From NCBI RefSeq assembly GCF_028595265.1, contig NZ_JAQQXP010000001.1, forward strand, positions 124,001-188,000: 64,000 nt of DNA, given 5' to 3'. The DNA comes from Alteromonas gilva. Lineage in GTDB: Bacteria > Pseudomonadota > Gammaproteobacteria > Enterobacterales > Alteromonadaceae. Positions 43,792 to 52,421 of this stretch are shown piece after piece. Position 1 is the first letter of the stretch. Each line of letters begins with the position of its first letter. The notes beneath the pieces are model-generated. The model was not told the origin of the DNA. It ran no database searches and was given only the letters and a program-made list of their open reading frames with translations. Position numbers and translations under genes: made by a program.

Positions 43792-44498
43792 AACACTACC
43801 TGATGTTGCTGGCCCTGATGTTGCCCGCTACGGCGCTGGTTTCGGGGCATGCCAGGGCCGATAATTTTACCGTAGATAAGGTTTATCATCCTTACGTCCT
43901 CCCTTTTGAGCGTGAATTTGAATGGCGTTTGACCTCACGTCAGAACGATGATGGCAATATTCTCATGCAACGTATATCGTTTGGCCACGCGCTTAGCGAA
44001 CACACAATATTAGAAACCTATATTGTTGGTACACGTGACGAATATGGCGATTTTGGTCTGCAGTCATACGAGCTGGAACTGCGCACCATGCTAACCAATC
44101 AGGGCCAGTACTGGGCCGACTGGGGAACCCTGTTTGAGCTTGAAAAACAGCACAACAGCAATGATTGGGAAGTAAAGGGCGGGATCCTCACCGAAAAAGA
44201 GCTGGGCCGCTTTAGCCTCACTACCAATGTATTGTTGGTATACGAATGGGGAGACAACGTGCCGTCAGAATTCGAAAGCGAATTAAAAGTAAAATTTCGC
44301 TACCGCTGGCTTCCGGAAGTTCAACCGGCTATTGAGTTCTACGCCGCTGAGGATTTCACCGGTATTGGCCCGGCCTTTATGGGTATTAAGCGTTTCGACG
44401 GCCAAAAGCAGCTGAAGTGGGAGGTGGGTTTTATTGCCGGTCTCAACGGCGACAGTAAAGATCATACCTTGCGTGTGGCCCTGGAGTATGAGTTTTAG
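43788..44498 (+). CDS. Outer-membrane beta-barrel protein, uncharacterised
   Basis: 236 residues with a signal peptide ending at HARAD. The mature part alternates polar and hydrophobic residues in about ten strands and ends in the C-terminal aromatic motif LEYEF, as outer-membrane barrels do. I know no named family; similar proteins appear after FTR1/cupredoxin pairs. It overlaps the FTR1-like gene by four bases and closes the operon that starts with the two-component system. Confidence 0.78.
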   Translation: MKHYLMLLALMLPATALVSGHARADNFTVDKVYHPYVLPFEREFEWRLTSRQNDDGNILMQRISFGHALSEHTILETYIVGTRDEYGDFGLQSYELELRTMLTNQGQYWADWGTLFELEKQHNSNDWEVKGGILTEKELGRFSLTTNVLLVYEWGDNVPSEFESELKVKFRYRWLPEVQPAIEFYAAEDFTGIGPAFMGIKRFDGQKQLKWEVGFIAGLNGDSKDHTLRVALEYEF

Positions 44499-44715
44499 CC
44501 TTTGGCACGATGCCCTGTTAGTGTTAACGCACTGGCCAATGACTAACTTTTGCCAGCAGAGGGGGGCAGGGCAGCCAATCGACCCGGTCACAGGCAGCAT
44601 TTTTTACCCTGGTTGCGTACGCTTAACAATAATAACTGTTAATATATCGCTCAAAGCAACGGCCATATTGCAACTGCGTGGTCGTGTGCACCCCCATTAC
44701 TCTGGAACACCATGC

Positions 44716-45267
44716 ATGGCACTGAAAGCGACTATTTTTAAAGCCGACATATCAATTACCGATATGGATCGCAATTACTACAATGACCACAATCTGACTA
44801 TCGCTCGTCACCCCTCTGAGAATGACGCGCGTATGATGCTTAGAATTATTGCCTTTATTGTCAATGCGCACGAGCGATTACAATTCACCAAGGGCCTGTC
44901 GGACGATGACGAGCCGGATCTATGGCTAAAAAGCTACAGCGATGAAATAGAGTTATGGATTGAACTGGGCCAGCCTTCGGAGCAACGCATTAAAAAGGGT
45001 TGCAACCAAAGTCAGCAGATGATGATTTATGCCTACGCCGATAACAGTTTTGAGGCGTGGTGGAAAAAAGAAAAGACCGCCCTGCAAAGCAGAAAAAACC
45101 TGTCGGTTTTTACCCTGCCTGAGGCACTTATAAAGATACTTGAGAATGCTGTGCAGCGTTCCATGCAAATGCAAGTGACGATTCAGGATGGCCAAATGTG
45201 GTTAACCGTAGAAGGTTCTGATAGTGCCGAAAGTGTCGAAATAGCCATCACCAGGCACACGCAATGA
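44716..45267 (+). CDS. yaeQ: YaeQ family protein
   Basis: 183 residues, the normal length of YaeQ (181 in E. coli), a family with a PD-(D/E)XK-like fold of unclear function. MALKATIFKADISITDMDRNYY at the start, ARHPSENDARMMLRIIAF and LWIELGQPSEQRIKKGCNQSQ are highly conserved family stretches. The start at 44716 matches the family start; longer in-frame versions have no support. It overlaps the next gene by ATGA. Confidence 0.95.
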   Translation: MALKATIFKADISITDMDRNYYNDHNLTIARHPSENDARMMLRIIAFIVNAHERLQFTKGLSDDDEPDLWLKSYSDEIELWIELGQPSEQRIKKGCNQSQQMMIYAYADNSFEAWWKKEKTALQSRKNLSVFTLPEALIKILENAVQRSMQMQVTIQDGQMWLTVEGSDSAESVEIAITRHTQ

Positions 45268-45572
45268 AAAAACTTTCCGCCGTACAACTCAAACAACAAG
45301 CTTTGCTACTTAGCGTTGCCAACACCCTGGAGGAACAGGGCCGGGAAGCACTCAACGGCATGGTGCAATGCTGGTTTGAGGTGCAGTACCATCAATTCCC
45401 CGGGTCGTTATTACTGCGTTTTCAGTTTGACAATGAAGCATCACTGCGTGGTGCAGAGCCCGAATTAAAAGTATGGCAAAAGCGTTTAAGTGCAGCGTTG
45501 CTCAAAAAAGGGGTGGTGCTCAAAGATATGCGCAGGCATTTAGTGTTTACCCTCGAAGGGCCAGCGGCGTAA
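45264..45572 (+). CDS. Conserved hypothetical protein coupled to yaeQ
   Basis: 102 residues, charged, with no signal peptide or membrane segment. An N-terminal helix (LSAVQLKQQALLLSVANTLEEQG) precedes a beta-rich middle and a second helix (ELKVWQKRLSAALLKKG). I recognise no named domain; homologues are sometimes labelled as Fis-type regulators, but I see no convincing helix-turn-helix. Translational coupling to yaeQ (ATGA overlap) suggests a shared job. Confidence 0.75.
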   Translation: MKKLSAVQLKQQALLLSVANTLEEQGREALNGMVQCWFEVQYHQFPGSLLLRFQFDNEASLRGAEPELKVWQKRLSAALLKKGVVLKDMRRHLVFTLEGPAA

Positions 45573-45710
45573 ATCGCGCTGTTGAATAAGTCAAAAGAGC
45601 CCGCCAGGTTATTAAGCTTGTTGAGCGGGTCACATTAAGTCAAAGCCGCTAAGGCAAACAGCCTGGTGAGGCAAACTGATGAGAACCGGGTATTGGACAG
45701 GACGGCAGCT

Positions 45711-46523
45711 GTGAAGCGAACAATAAAAGTTTTAACCAGCATAATATTGCTGATGTGTTGTCAGGTGACTGTACAGGCACAGTCACCTGAGCCTGACTCA
45801 TCGCCGCGCTTAACAATCAATTTTGCGATTAACTCACCTGGCTCTGCGCCATATTTGTATTTTGATCCTGAGACGCGGCAATACAAGGGTGTTGTCGTGG
45901 ACTTTTTTGCCAGCTTCGCCGACAGGGAACAGCTAGCGATGCGTTATCAGGACTCCAGTCGTGCCCGTAACGAACTGCTGGTAAAAGAGGGTAAGTCTGA
46001 CATGTTTTTGGCGGCCAGAGTGTGGCTGGATAATCCTGACAGTTTTATTTACAGCGACAAACTGATGTCTCACGCCAGTTTTATGTATGCCACCAAGCCA
46101 TTTTCCAGCCCGTTTATACCTGAAGAGCACCCCGGCGCAACGGTATGCACGCGACGCGGGTTTATTTATCCAGTGCTGCAGAGGTATTTTGCAAACGAGC
46201 AAAATGGCTTATCACGCGTTAATTCTATCAGTCAGACAACGATGGCAATGATGCTGGCCAGGGAGCGTTGTCAGTTTGCTATTATGAATGAGCAAAATGC
46301 CCTGTCTATTCTTACTCACAGCCGATTCTGCGATACCGATTTTTACCAGTCACCCAATGTGATCAGCGAGGTTGATTTGGTGCTTGTTATCCGGCCCGAA
46401 CGCCGGGACGCTCAGGAACTAATCAATAAATACATTGCTGAATTTATCCATTCCGGTCAACTTGAAGCCTCTGTTGCGCGCCACTCAGGCGACCAGGGCT
46501 TCCCCAAACTTAAGTGCCAGTAG
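45711..46523 (+). CDS. Periplasmic solute-binding family 3-like protein
   Basis: 270 residues with a signal peptide ending at TVQAQ. The mature protein has the two-lobed pattern of amino-acid-type solute-binding proteins (SBP_bac_3): LTINFAINSPGSAPYLYFDPETRQYKGVVVDFF-like opening, a central MFLAARVWL / SDKLMSHASFMYAT region, and a closing LVIRPERRDAQELINKYIAEF. No transporter genes are adjacent, and such orphan proteins in this order often serve as sensors. The start is uncertain: GTG at 45711 opens the signal peptide, while GTG at 45666 is also in frame. Confidence 0.7.
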   Translation: MKRTIKVLTSIILLMCCQVTVQAQSPEPDSSPRLTINFAINSPGSAPYLYFDPETRQYKGVVVDFFASFADREQLAMRYQDSSRARNELLVKEGKSDMFLAARVWLDNPDSFIYSDKLMSHASFMYATKPFSSPFIPEEHPGATVCTRRGFIYPVLQRYFANEQNGLSRVNSISQTTMAMMLARERCQFAIMNEQNALSILTHSRFCDTDFYQSPNVISEVDLVLVIRPERRDAQELINKYIAEFIHSGQLEASVARHSGDQGFPKLKCQ

Positions 46524-46613
46524 GTTGTGGGTTGCGTGTTGCCACATGCCATTGGCTTAGGCTGAGTTTTTAACGGGTAAAGCCGGGCATTAAATTCCGG
46601 GTAAATTTTAATG

Positions 46614-46646
46614 CTTAAGGTTCTCTTAATGTTGCTATTTCATACT
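46614..46646 (+). promoter_or_regulatory. PmrA/QseB-type box and -10 element before the haemolysin-like operon
   Basis: CTTAAG-GTTCT-CTTAAT (46614-46630) repeats the arrangement found before the response regulator gene, again with ten bases to a -10-like CATACT (46641-46646). It lies 48 bases upstream of the operon start. Confidence 0.7.
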
Positions 46647-46677
46647 TATGCTCAACGGTCACCAATGAGACAAGGTT

Positions 46678-47391
46678 ATGTTGAGCACATCCCACACTGT
46701 TCTGGCGCAAGCACCCGGCCCGCATAGTGCGTTTACCGGCGCTGCCAATGTGCCGGCAGTCATTTGCGCTGCCAATCAACACCATCGCCAAAGAGCGGCG
46801 ATTGAGCGGCATATTGCCAACGGTTTTCGTATCGCCTATCAGGCCAGTATCACTGAGTTCATGCCGCTGCTGGTGGGGCTTGGCGGCCATAAGATTGAGG
46901 CGGCGTTGGGTATTCGCAGTGGTCGCGCGCCCATGTTTGTTGAAACCTACTTTGATACATCCCTGCCTGAGGCGCTGAGTGAGCACGGCCTCAATTGCCC
47001 GCGTCACCGGTTGGCTGAAATCGGCAACCTGTACAGCGCGTCATCGCGCTACACCATGGCGTTGCTACTCCTCACTGCAACAGCGCTGTTTCAGCAGCGT
47101 ATTTCGGTGCTGGTATTTACTGCGACCGACGCTTTGCAGCGCATGATGGCACGTAGTGGGCTCATGCTTCATTATTTAACGCCAGCAGATGAATCTAAAC
47201 TCCTTAATGCTACTGCGGGCAACGCCAGCCAACATTGGGGGAGCTACTACCAAACCCATCCTCAGGTGGTGGCGGTAAAGGTTGCCGATATCATCCAGCT
47301 AACCCTTGATAACCCTTCGCTGCGCGCCAGTTTTTCGCCCTTTGCCAGCTTATCTGCGGTGTTGTCGGCTGAGTTGGGAGCACAGCTATGA
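46678..47391 (+). CDS. Thermostable haemolysin family protein (GNAT-like)
   Basis: A 237-residue cytosolic protein of the family named after Vibrio thermostable direct-type delta haemolysin. The pattern HRQRAAIERHIANGFRIAYQASITEFMPLL, then AALGIRSG, FVETYF, RLAEIGNLYSASSR and LVFTATDALQRMMARSGL, resembles GNAT acyltransferases and autoinducer synthases, with the E-I-G-N-L strand at the acyl-donor site, so an acyltransferase role is plausible and haemolysis may be indirect. This reinterpretation is inference. It has an AAGG site and overlaps the next gene by ATGA, making it the first gene of a five-gene operon. Confidence 0.82.
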   Translation: MLSTSHTVLAQAPGPHSAFTGAANVPAVICAANQHHRQRAAIERHIANGFRIAYQASITEFMPLLVGLGGHKIEAALGIRSGRAPMFVETYFDTSLPEALSEHGLNCPRHRLAEIGNLYSASSRYTMALLLLTATALFQQRISVLVFTATDALQRMMARSGLMLHYLTPADESKLLNATAGNASQHWGSYYQTHPQVVAVKVADIIQLTLDNPSLRASFSPFASLSAVLSAELGAQL

Positions 47392-48833
47392 TACTGCAGA
47401 ACTGGCAACAATGGCCTGAGCGTATTGCACTTGAGTGGTCCGGCGGCCGTCTTTGCTATGCCGGGTTGCAGGAGGCTATACAACGCACCGCGTGCTGGCT
47501 TAGCACGCAACCCGTTAAGCGCATTGCCCTGATGGCAGATAACTGCCCTGACTGGGTAATCTGTGATTTAGCGTGTCGGCAAACCAACAAGGTGCTGGTG
47601 CCTATTCCGCCTTACTTTTCGCTGGCGCAGCGCGAACACTTACTGGAGCAGGCTGGCATCGAATTAGTAGTCACTGATCAGCCTGAACAGTTTGCGTTTG
47701 ATGAGGTGCGCGCTATGCCTTTAATGCAACTCACGGCATTAAAGCGGGTAACCACCACAGCGCCGCAATTGCCCGTTGGTGCCGGTAAAGTAACCTTTAC
47801 CTCGGGGTCCACCGGCAACCCTAAGGGGGTGTGTCTGAGTAATGTTGCGCAGGCCAGGGTTGCCCGCAGTCTGGATGATGCGTTGCCGTTTAGTTGTATT
47901 CGCCATCAGTGCCTGTTGCCGCTGGCTACTTTGCTGGAAAACATTGCCGGTATCTACGCCCCGCTGCTTATTGGCGGCACCGTCATATTGAGCAGTGCTG
48001 AAGAGCTCGGGTTCACCGGCGCCAGGCTAACCAACCCCGCAGCAGTGGTCAGTGCGATCACCAAAGCACAGCCTGAGTCGCTCATTGTTGTACCGGAGTT
48101 GCTGATGCTATTGGTGACGGCCATCGATAATGGCTGGCAAGCTCCCTCATCGCTTAAGTTTATCGCGGTAGGCGGCGCCCGGGTTTCACCCGATGTCATT
48201 GCCAGAGCGCGTGCGGCAGGCTTACCTGTCTATCAGGGATACGGCCTGTCGGAATGTGTGTCGGTAAACACACTGAATGTGCCGGGTGCTGAGCGTATAG
48301 ATACAGTAGGCCGCAGCCTCGGACATAACCAGTTGTATGTTGAAAACGGCGAGCTTGTGATCAGTGGAGAGGTATTCTTAGGGTACATGAACCAGCCGTC
48401 ATCGTTTTACCCAACGCATGTGTATACCGGCGATTTGGTCGCTGAAAAGCACGGTTTTTACACCATCCATGGCAGAAAAAAGCACCTTATCATCACGTCG
48501 TTGGGGCGCAATATCTCGCCCGAGTGGCTCGAAAGCGAACTGCTGGCCGGCGGGCTGTTCAGCCATGTGCTGGTGGTTGGCGAAGCGCGCCCTGTGTGCG
48601 GGGCAGTGCTGGTACCCCGCAATGCCGCTATTTCGCAGGCCTATATCGGGCAATACCTTGCAGATGTTAACCGCACACTCCCGGAGTATGCGCGCATTCA
48701 TGTGTGGCGCATTGCTAAAGATATCGCTACCGGGGGCAATCTTTTTACCAGCAACGGCAAGCTCAGACGCGAGCAGGCGCTGGCATTTTTTGAGCCTTTA
48801 ATTACAGACATGTACACGCCTGCAATCGCGTAG
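47388..48833 (+). CDS. AMP-binding acyl ligase
   Basis: An adenylate-forming enzyme of 481 residues that activates a carboxylic acid, probably a fatty acid, as acyl-AMP and then acyl-CoA or another acceptor. Motifs: the P loop TFTSGSTGNPKGVCLSN (about 141-157), YQGYGLSEC (about 287), TGDLVAEKHGFYTIHGRKK with the hinge Asp and Arg, and SNGKLRREQ with the catalytic Lys near the C-terminus. It is shorter than long-chain acyl-CoA synthetases (over 550). It overlaps the haemolysin-like gene by four bases. Confidence 0.9.
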   Translation: MILQNWQQWPERIALEWSGGRLCYAGLQEAIQRTACWLSTQPVKRIALMADNCPDWVICDLACRQTNKVLVPIPPYFSLAQREHLLEQAGIELVVTDQPEQFAFDEVRAMPLMQLTALKRVTTTAPQLPVGAGKVTFTSGSTGNPKGVCLSNVAQARVARSLDDALPFSCIRHQCLLPLATLLENIAGIYAPLLIGGTVILSSAEELGFTGARLTNPAAVVSAITKAQPESLIVVPELLMLLVTAIDNGWQAPSSLKFIAVGGARVSPDVIARARAAGLPVYQGYGLSECVSVNTLNVPGAERIDTVGRSLGHNQLYVENGELVISGEVFLGYMNQPSSFYPTHVYTGDLVAEKHGFYTIHGRKKHLIITSLGRNISPEWLESELLAGGLFSHVLVVGEARPVCGAVLVPRNAAISQAYIGQYLADVNRTLPEYARIHVWRIAKDIATGGNLFTSNGKLRREQALAFFEPLITDMYTPAIA

Positions 48834-48849
48834 GAGAGGAGTTGATTTT

Positions 48850-49521
48850 ATGAATTTATTTACCCGTTTAGAACAAGAAACCCAGGCTGAAAAGGCTTAT
48901 TTAATCCATGCACCAATAATCCAACAGGTGTTTAACGGCGACTTTACCCTTGACGACTACAGCGCGTTTTTATGTGAAGCCTATCATCACGTTAAACATA
49001 CGGTGCCACTGTTAATGGCTACCGGTGCGGCGTTACCCGAATCAAAAGAATGGTTGCGCGCCGCGGTGGCTGAATATATTGCGGAAGAACTCGGTCACCA
49101 GGAATGGATCCTCAATGACCTGGCCGCTTGTGGTGCTGATAAAGAGCAAGTGCGAGCGGGTCAGCCTGCTGCCGCCACAGAATTAATGGTGGCTTATGCC
49201 TATGATGCGATTCGGCGCAAAAACCCGCTGTGCTTTTTTGGTATGGTGTTTGTGCTGGAGGGCACCAGTATTGCCCTGGCCGACAATGCCGCCGCTATGA
49301 TTAAACAAAAACTAAGTTTACCCGACGCGGCCTTTAGCTATTTGCGCTCCCACGGTTCGCTGGATCAGGAACATATCGTGTTCTTCCGCGACCTGATGAA
49401 CAACATTGACGATAAATCCGAGCAGGATGTAATTATCCATTCGGCCAAAATATTTTTTCAGCTGTACGCCAATATATTTCGCACCCTGGGCAACGCTGGC
49501 ACACTGGTGGAGGCGGCATAA
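48850..49521 (+). CDS. Haem-oxygenase-like diiron enzyme (TenA/UndA-like fold)
   Basis: A 223-residue all-helical protein of the iron-containing redox group, relatives of UndA, BesC and SznF that use O2 on fatty acids or amino acids. Candidate iron ligands follow that pattern: E43, E80 and H83 (EELGH), E137 (FVLEGTS), then H168-x3-D172-x2-H175 (HGSLDQEH), a spacing seen in the diiron members. TenA thiaminases have Cys and Tyr residues absent here. It starts 16 bases after the ligase with a GGAGAGGAG site; its stop overlaps the next start. The substrate is probably the acyl product of the operon (inference). Confidence 0.85.
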   Translation: MNLFTRLEQETQAEKAYLIHAPIIQQVFNGDFTLDDYSAFLCEAYHHVKHTVPLLMATGAALPESKEWLRAAVAEYIAEELGHQEWILNDLAACGADKEQVRAGQPAAATELMVAYAYDAIRRKNPLCFFGMVFVLEGTSIALADNAAAMIKQKLSLPDAAFSYLRSHGSLDQEHIVFFRDLMNNIDDKSEQDVIIHSAKIFFQLYANIFRTLGNAGTLVEAA

Positions 49522-50330
49522 TGGCAATTCGGTGGCAGGAACAGGTGTGTTTGTTAACCGGTGCATCCGGCGGTATCGGCCAGGCAATTGCGTACAAACT
49601 GGCCGGACTTGGCGTCTCGCTGATTTTAACCGGGCGCAATGCTGACTCACTCAGCGCCCTTATGGCATCTCTGCCGGGGCAGCATACCCTGGTGTGCGCC
49701 GATATCACCACCGAAGCTGGTCGCGATAAAGTGGTGGCGGTATGTCATGACCGGCATATATCCATGCTTATTAACAGTGCCGGTATCAGCGAGACAGGCG
49801 ACTTTACAACAACCCCGGCACAGCGCATTGACACATTGCTACTCACTAACCTTTACGCTCCTATGGCTCTCACCCAGCGGCTGCTGCCACTTTTACAGCG
49901 CGCCAGTAGTGCTTATGTGGTTAATGTGGGCTCTACCTTTGGCAGTATTGGATTTGCCTGCCATGCCGCGTATTGCGCGTCTAAGTTTGGCTTACGCGGG
50001 TTTACCGAATCACTGAGTCGTGAACTGGCCAGCAGCAATGTGGGGGTGTTCTATCTGGCGCCGCGCGCCACAAAAACGGGGATTAATTCTGCCGCGGTCG
50101 TGTCGATGAATCAGGCGCTCGGCAACAAAGTGGACCCGCCTGAGCGGGTCGCCGAAGCGCTGGTAAGCCAACTGGAGCGCAATAAAGCGCGCTGGTTTAT
50201 AGGCATGCCCGAGAAGCTCTTTGCCCGCCTGAACGGGGCGCTTCCAGAGTTGGTCGACCGGGCACTGGCAAAAAAACTACCTGTTATCCAACGCTTTTTA
50301 ACGTCTGCAACCAAGGAGAAACTATTATGA
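49521..50330 (+). CDS. SDR family oxidoreductase
   Basis: A classical short-chain dehydrogenase of 269 residues: coenzyme loop TGASGGIGQA (about 11-20), an NSAG motif (about 86), and the catalytic YxxxK in YCASK. The residues after GR in LTGRNADS suggest NADP(H). The C-terminal 50 residues are longer and more basic than usual, as in SDR proteins that act on lipids. It begins on the last base of the diiron-enzyme stop codon and overlaps the next gene by ATGA. In this operon it likely reduces or oxidises an acyl-derived carbonyl. Confidence 0.9.
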   Translation: MAIRWQEQVCLLTGASGGIGQAIAYKLAGLGVSLILTGRNADSLSALMASLPGQHTLVCADITTEAGRDKVVAVCHDRHISMLINSAGISETGDFTTTPAQRIDTLLLTNLYAPMALTQRLLPLLQRASSAYVVNVGSTFGSIGFACHAAYCASKFGLRGFTESLSRELASSNVGVFYLAPRATKTGINSAAVVSMNQALGNKVDPPERVAEALVSQLERNKARWFIGMPEKLFARLNGALPELVDRALAKKLPVIQRFLTSATKEKLL

Positions 50331-50971
50331 AAACCATGCGCTGTATTGCTGTTGTACTGGCTTTTACCTGTTTGTCACTAACTGCCGCTGAGCCTGTAAC
50401 GGGCCTGCAGGGCATACAAAGTGACTGGGCCAGAATTAATTACGCCGACACAGATAGCAATAAAAAAGCCGATGATTTTAAAGCGCTGATTGAACAAGCC
50501 CAGGCGCTGGTGACGGCCCAACCTGAGAGTGCCGAATTGCTTATTTGGCTGGGTATTATCCAGTCGAGCACGGCGGGCGCTGAAGGCGGTTTGGGCGCGC
50601 TTGCATATGCCAAAGCCGCAAAGAAAAACTTTGAAACGGCATTGAACATTAACGAGAACGCGTTGCACGGTTCAGCACTGGCGAGTTTAGGTGTGTTGTA
50701 CCACAAAGTGCCAGGATGGCCGATTGGTTTTGGCAGCGATAAGAAAGCCGAAAAGCTGTTAAAGCGGGCTCTGGAGGTTAATCCGGACGGTATCGACAGT
50801 AACTACTTTTATGCTGAGTATTTGTTTGACGAGGGCGAGTATCGCCAGGCACTGGTATTTTTGGATAAAGCCACACATGCTGCACCACGAGCAGACCGTC
50901 CGTTGGCCGATGAAGGGCGCCGCAACGACATTGCTGTGCTCAAAGCGAAACTCGACAAAAAGTTAAATTAG
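50327..50971 (+). CDS. Exported tetratricopeptide-repeat protein
   Basis: 214 residues with a signal peptide ending at LTAAEP and then TPR-like helical pairs (AELLIWLGIIQSSTAGAEGG, AKKNFETALNIN, AEKLLKRALEVNPDGIDSNYFYAEYLFDEGEYRQAL, about residues 65-185). It has a pattern similar to the TatT component of some TRAP-type systems, but no transporter is adjacent. It is last in the five-gene operon (ATGA overlap with the SDR) and may hold a partner at the envelope. Function unknown. Confidence 0.8.
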   Translation: MKTMRCIAVVLAFTCLSLTAAEPVTGLQGIQSDWARINYADTDSNKKADDFKALIEQAQALVTAQPESAELLIWLGIIQSSTAGAEGGLGALAYAKAAKKNFETALNINENALHGSALASLGVLYHKVPGWPIGFGSDKKAEKLLKRALEVNPDGIDSNYFYAEYLFDEGEYRQALVFLDKATHAAPRADRPLADEGRRNDIAVLKAKLDKKLN

Positions 50972-51099
50972 CCGACATGATTCGTAACCGGAATCGGTGT
51001 TGAGGGTAACGGGTAATAAAAACAGACCTTTGGGTAATTAAAAAGATGGTGGCTATAGGACTATGCGGTTATTACAACCTATGAGTAATTTTAGCTATT

Positions 51100-51384
51100 A
51101 TGAGACACTGCCTGATAAACGTGGCTGGCTTACTAACATTATTGAGCGGCTGTGGCGTAACGCAACCTGAACCTTTCGATGCCGCCAAATCGCCCGAAGA
51201 GCGACGGGAATATAATGGCCTGAAAGGCCTTGTGCAGCAGCAAAAAGATCAAAACTACCTGATGGCGGCTGCACTCCAGCAGCAATGTGACGCAGCCCGG
51301 GTTGATTTAGCCGTGGCCCAATCAACCGGTGATGCAACCGCTGCCGCCGCGCAGCGTAAAATTATGGCTAATACCTGTTTATAA
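51100..51384 (+). CDS. Small lipoprotein, uncharacterised
   Basis: 94 residues with a lipobox (LTLLSGCG) and a hydrophilic helical mature part rich in Gln, Ala and Glu, with two further Cys. I recognise no family. It is a single gene convergent with the hydrolase at 51420. The upstream ribosome site is weak. Confidence 0.6.
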   Translation: MRHCLINVAGLLTLLSGCGVTQPEPFDAAKSPEERREYNGLKGLVQQQKDQNYLMAAALQQQCDAARVDLAVAQSTGDATAAAAQRKIMANTCL

Positions 51385-51419
51385 AACCGCGTCGCGGCTA
51401 ATTCTGCAGGATAAGAGAC

Positions 51420-52289
51420 TCACGGCTTATTGCTTAGCGCTTTAATGCTCTTTACCACCAGGTCGCGGTCTGCAATATGTAAGTGATGTTTTTCCGAGGT
51501 TGAATAGGTGACGGTGGTATCTGACGATAAGGCCCTGAAACTCTGCTCGGCATTGGCAAACAACTGATCCATGGTAGTGGCAATATCCTTTGGCACAAAC
51601 GGTGGATCATAGGGCTCGTCTGTAAGCTTAGCTCGCAGCACAATGAGTGGTTTATTGCCAAAGTCCTGCGCAGGTTTAAGCTGCTGATAACTTTGCATGT
51701 GATCGATTTTTTCGGGGGCCTTTTCGAACATTGGGTTATGCACACTTTGTTCGAAGTTATAGTAACGGCTCAGATCCGTATTGTCGGTTGTAAAGTCTTT
51801 GGGCCAGCGGGTGCCCATCGTGTAAAAATAGCCAAAAGGCGGCGGGTCGATTAACACCGCGCCGAGTAATTCGTCCTCGTATAAGTGATTAAAAGCGGTA
51901 ATCACATAGGATGCATAAGAGCCGCCGGCAAAATAATAAGGCGGTGATACCTCTGCTGCGGCGAGTAACTTATGCAGGCGTATGGCAGTATCGTTGATGG
52001 TCACCGGCACCGGGCCCTGCTCACTTTTACCAATACCAGCGCGGTCGTATAAACAGACACTGTAGGTATCGGTCAGTCGGCGAATGTTGTCGAGCCACAC
52101 ACCATCTGAGCCCGCGCGGCCAAATCCCTGCTCTAAAATCAGCATGGGTTTGTCATTTTCGTAGCATTCGAGATACAGGCTAAACCCGCCAATATCAAAA
52201 AGTCCGGATTTGGTGGGTTGCAGGGCCGATGGCGCTGCCAGGACACTTATACTGCATAGCGATATGACAACTAACAGCATGTATTTCAT
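51420..52289 (-). CDS. Alpha/beta hydrolase, exported
   Basis: 289 residues with a signal peptide (ending at VLAAP). The fold is the alpha/beta hydrolase: LILEQGFGRAGSDG (oxyanion strand), VCLYDRAGIGKSEQGP, the nucleophile elbow FAGGSYASYV with Ser, an Asp in the strand near LIVLRAKLTDEP and the final His in SEKHHLHIADRD. The substrate is not predictable. It is a single gene. Confidence 0.85.
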   Translation of the reverse strand: MKYMLLVVISLCSISVLAAPSALQPTKSGLFDIGGFSLYLECYENDKPMLILEQGFGRAGSDGVWLDNIRRLTDTYSVCLYDRAGIGKSEQGPVPVTINDTAIRLHKLLAAAEVSPPYYFAGGSYASYVITAFNHLYEDELLGAVLIDPPPFGYFYTMGTRWPKDFTTDNTDLSRYYNFEQSVHNPMFEKAPEKIDHMQSYQQLKPAQDFGNKPLIVLRAKLTDEPYDPPFVPKDIATTMDQLFANAEQSFRALSSDTTVTYSTSEKHHLHIADRDLVVKSIKALSNKP

Positions 52290-52421
52290 CAGGTAAATTC
52301 CTTTTTTATGTTAATTTCAGGCAACTTGTCGTCTTCAGCATAACCGCTTATGCTGCGCTTGATAAATTAGCATTCTCTAATGTAGTGGCCAGACAGCTAA
52401 CGCTGCCTACTGACAGAGGTA

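Noticed and set aside
44434..44715. N-terminal extension of the yaeQ frame
   Set aside because: The extension overlaps the end of the barrel gene and has no family similarity; YaeQ proteins start at MALKATIF.
48850..49521. Naming the diiron-type gene tenA (thiaminase II)
   Set aside because: Thiaminase active-site residues are not evident, while the H-x3-D-x2-H pattern of the diiron group is.
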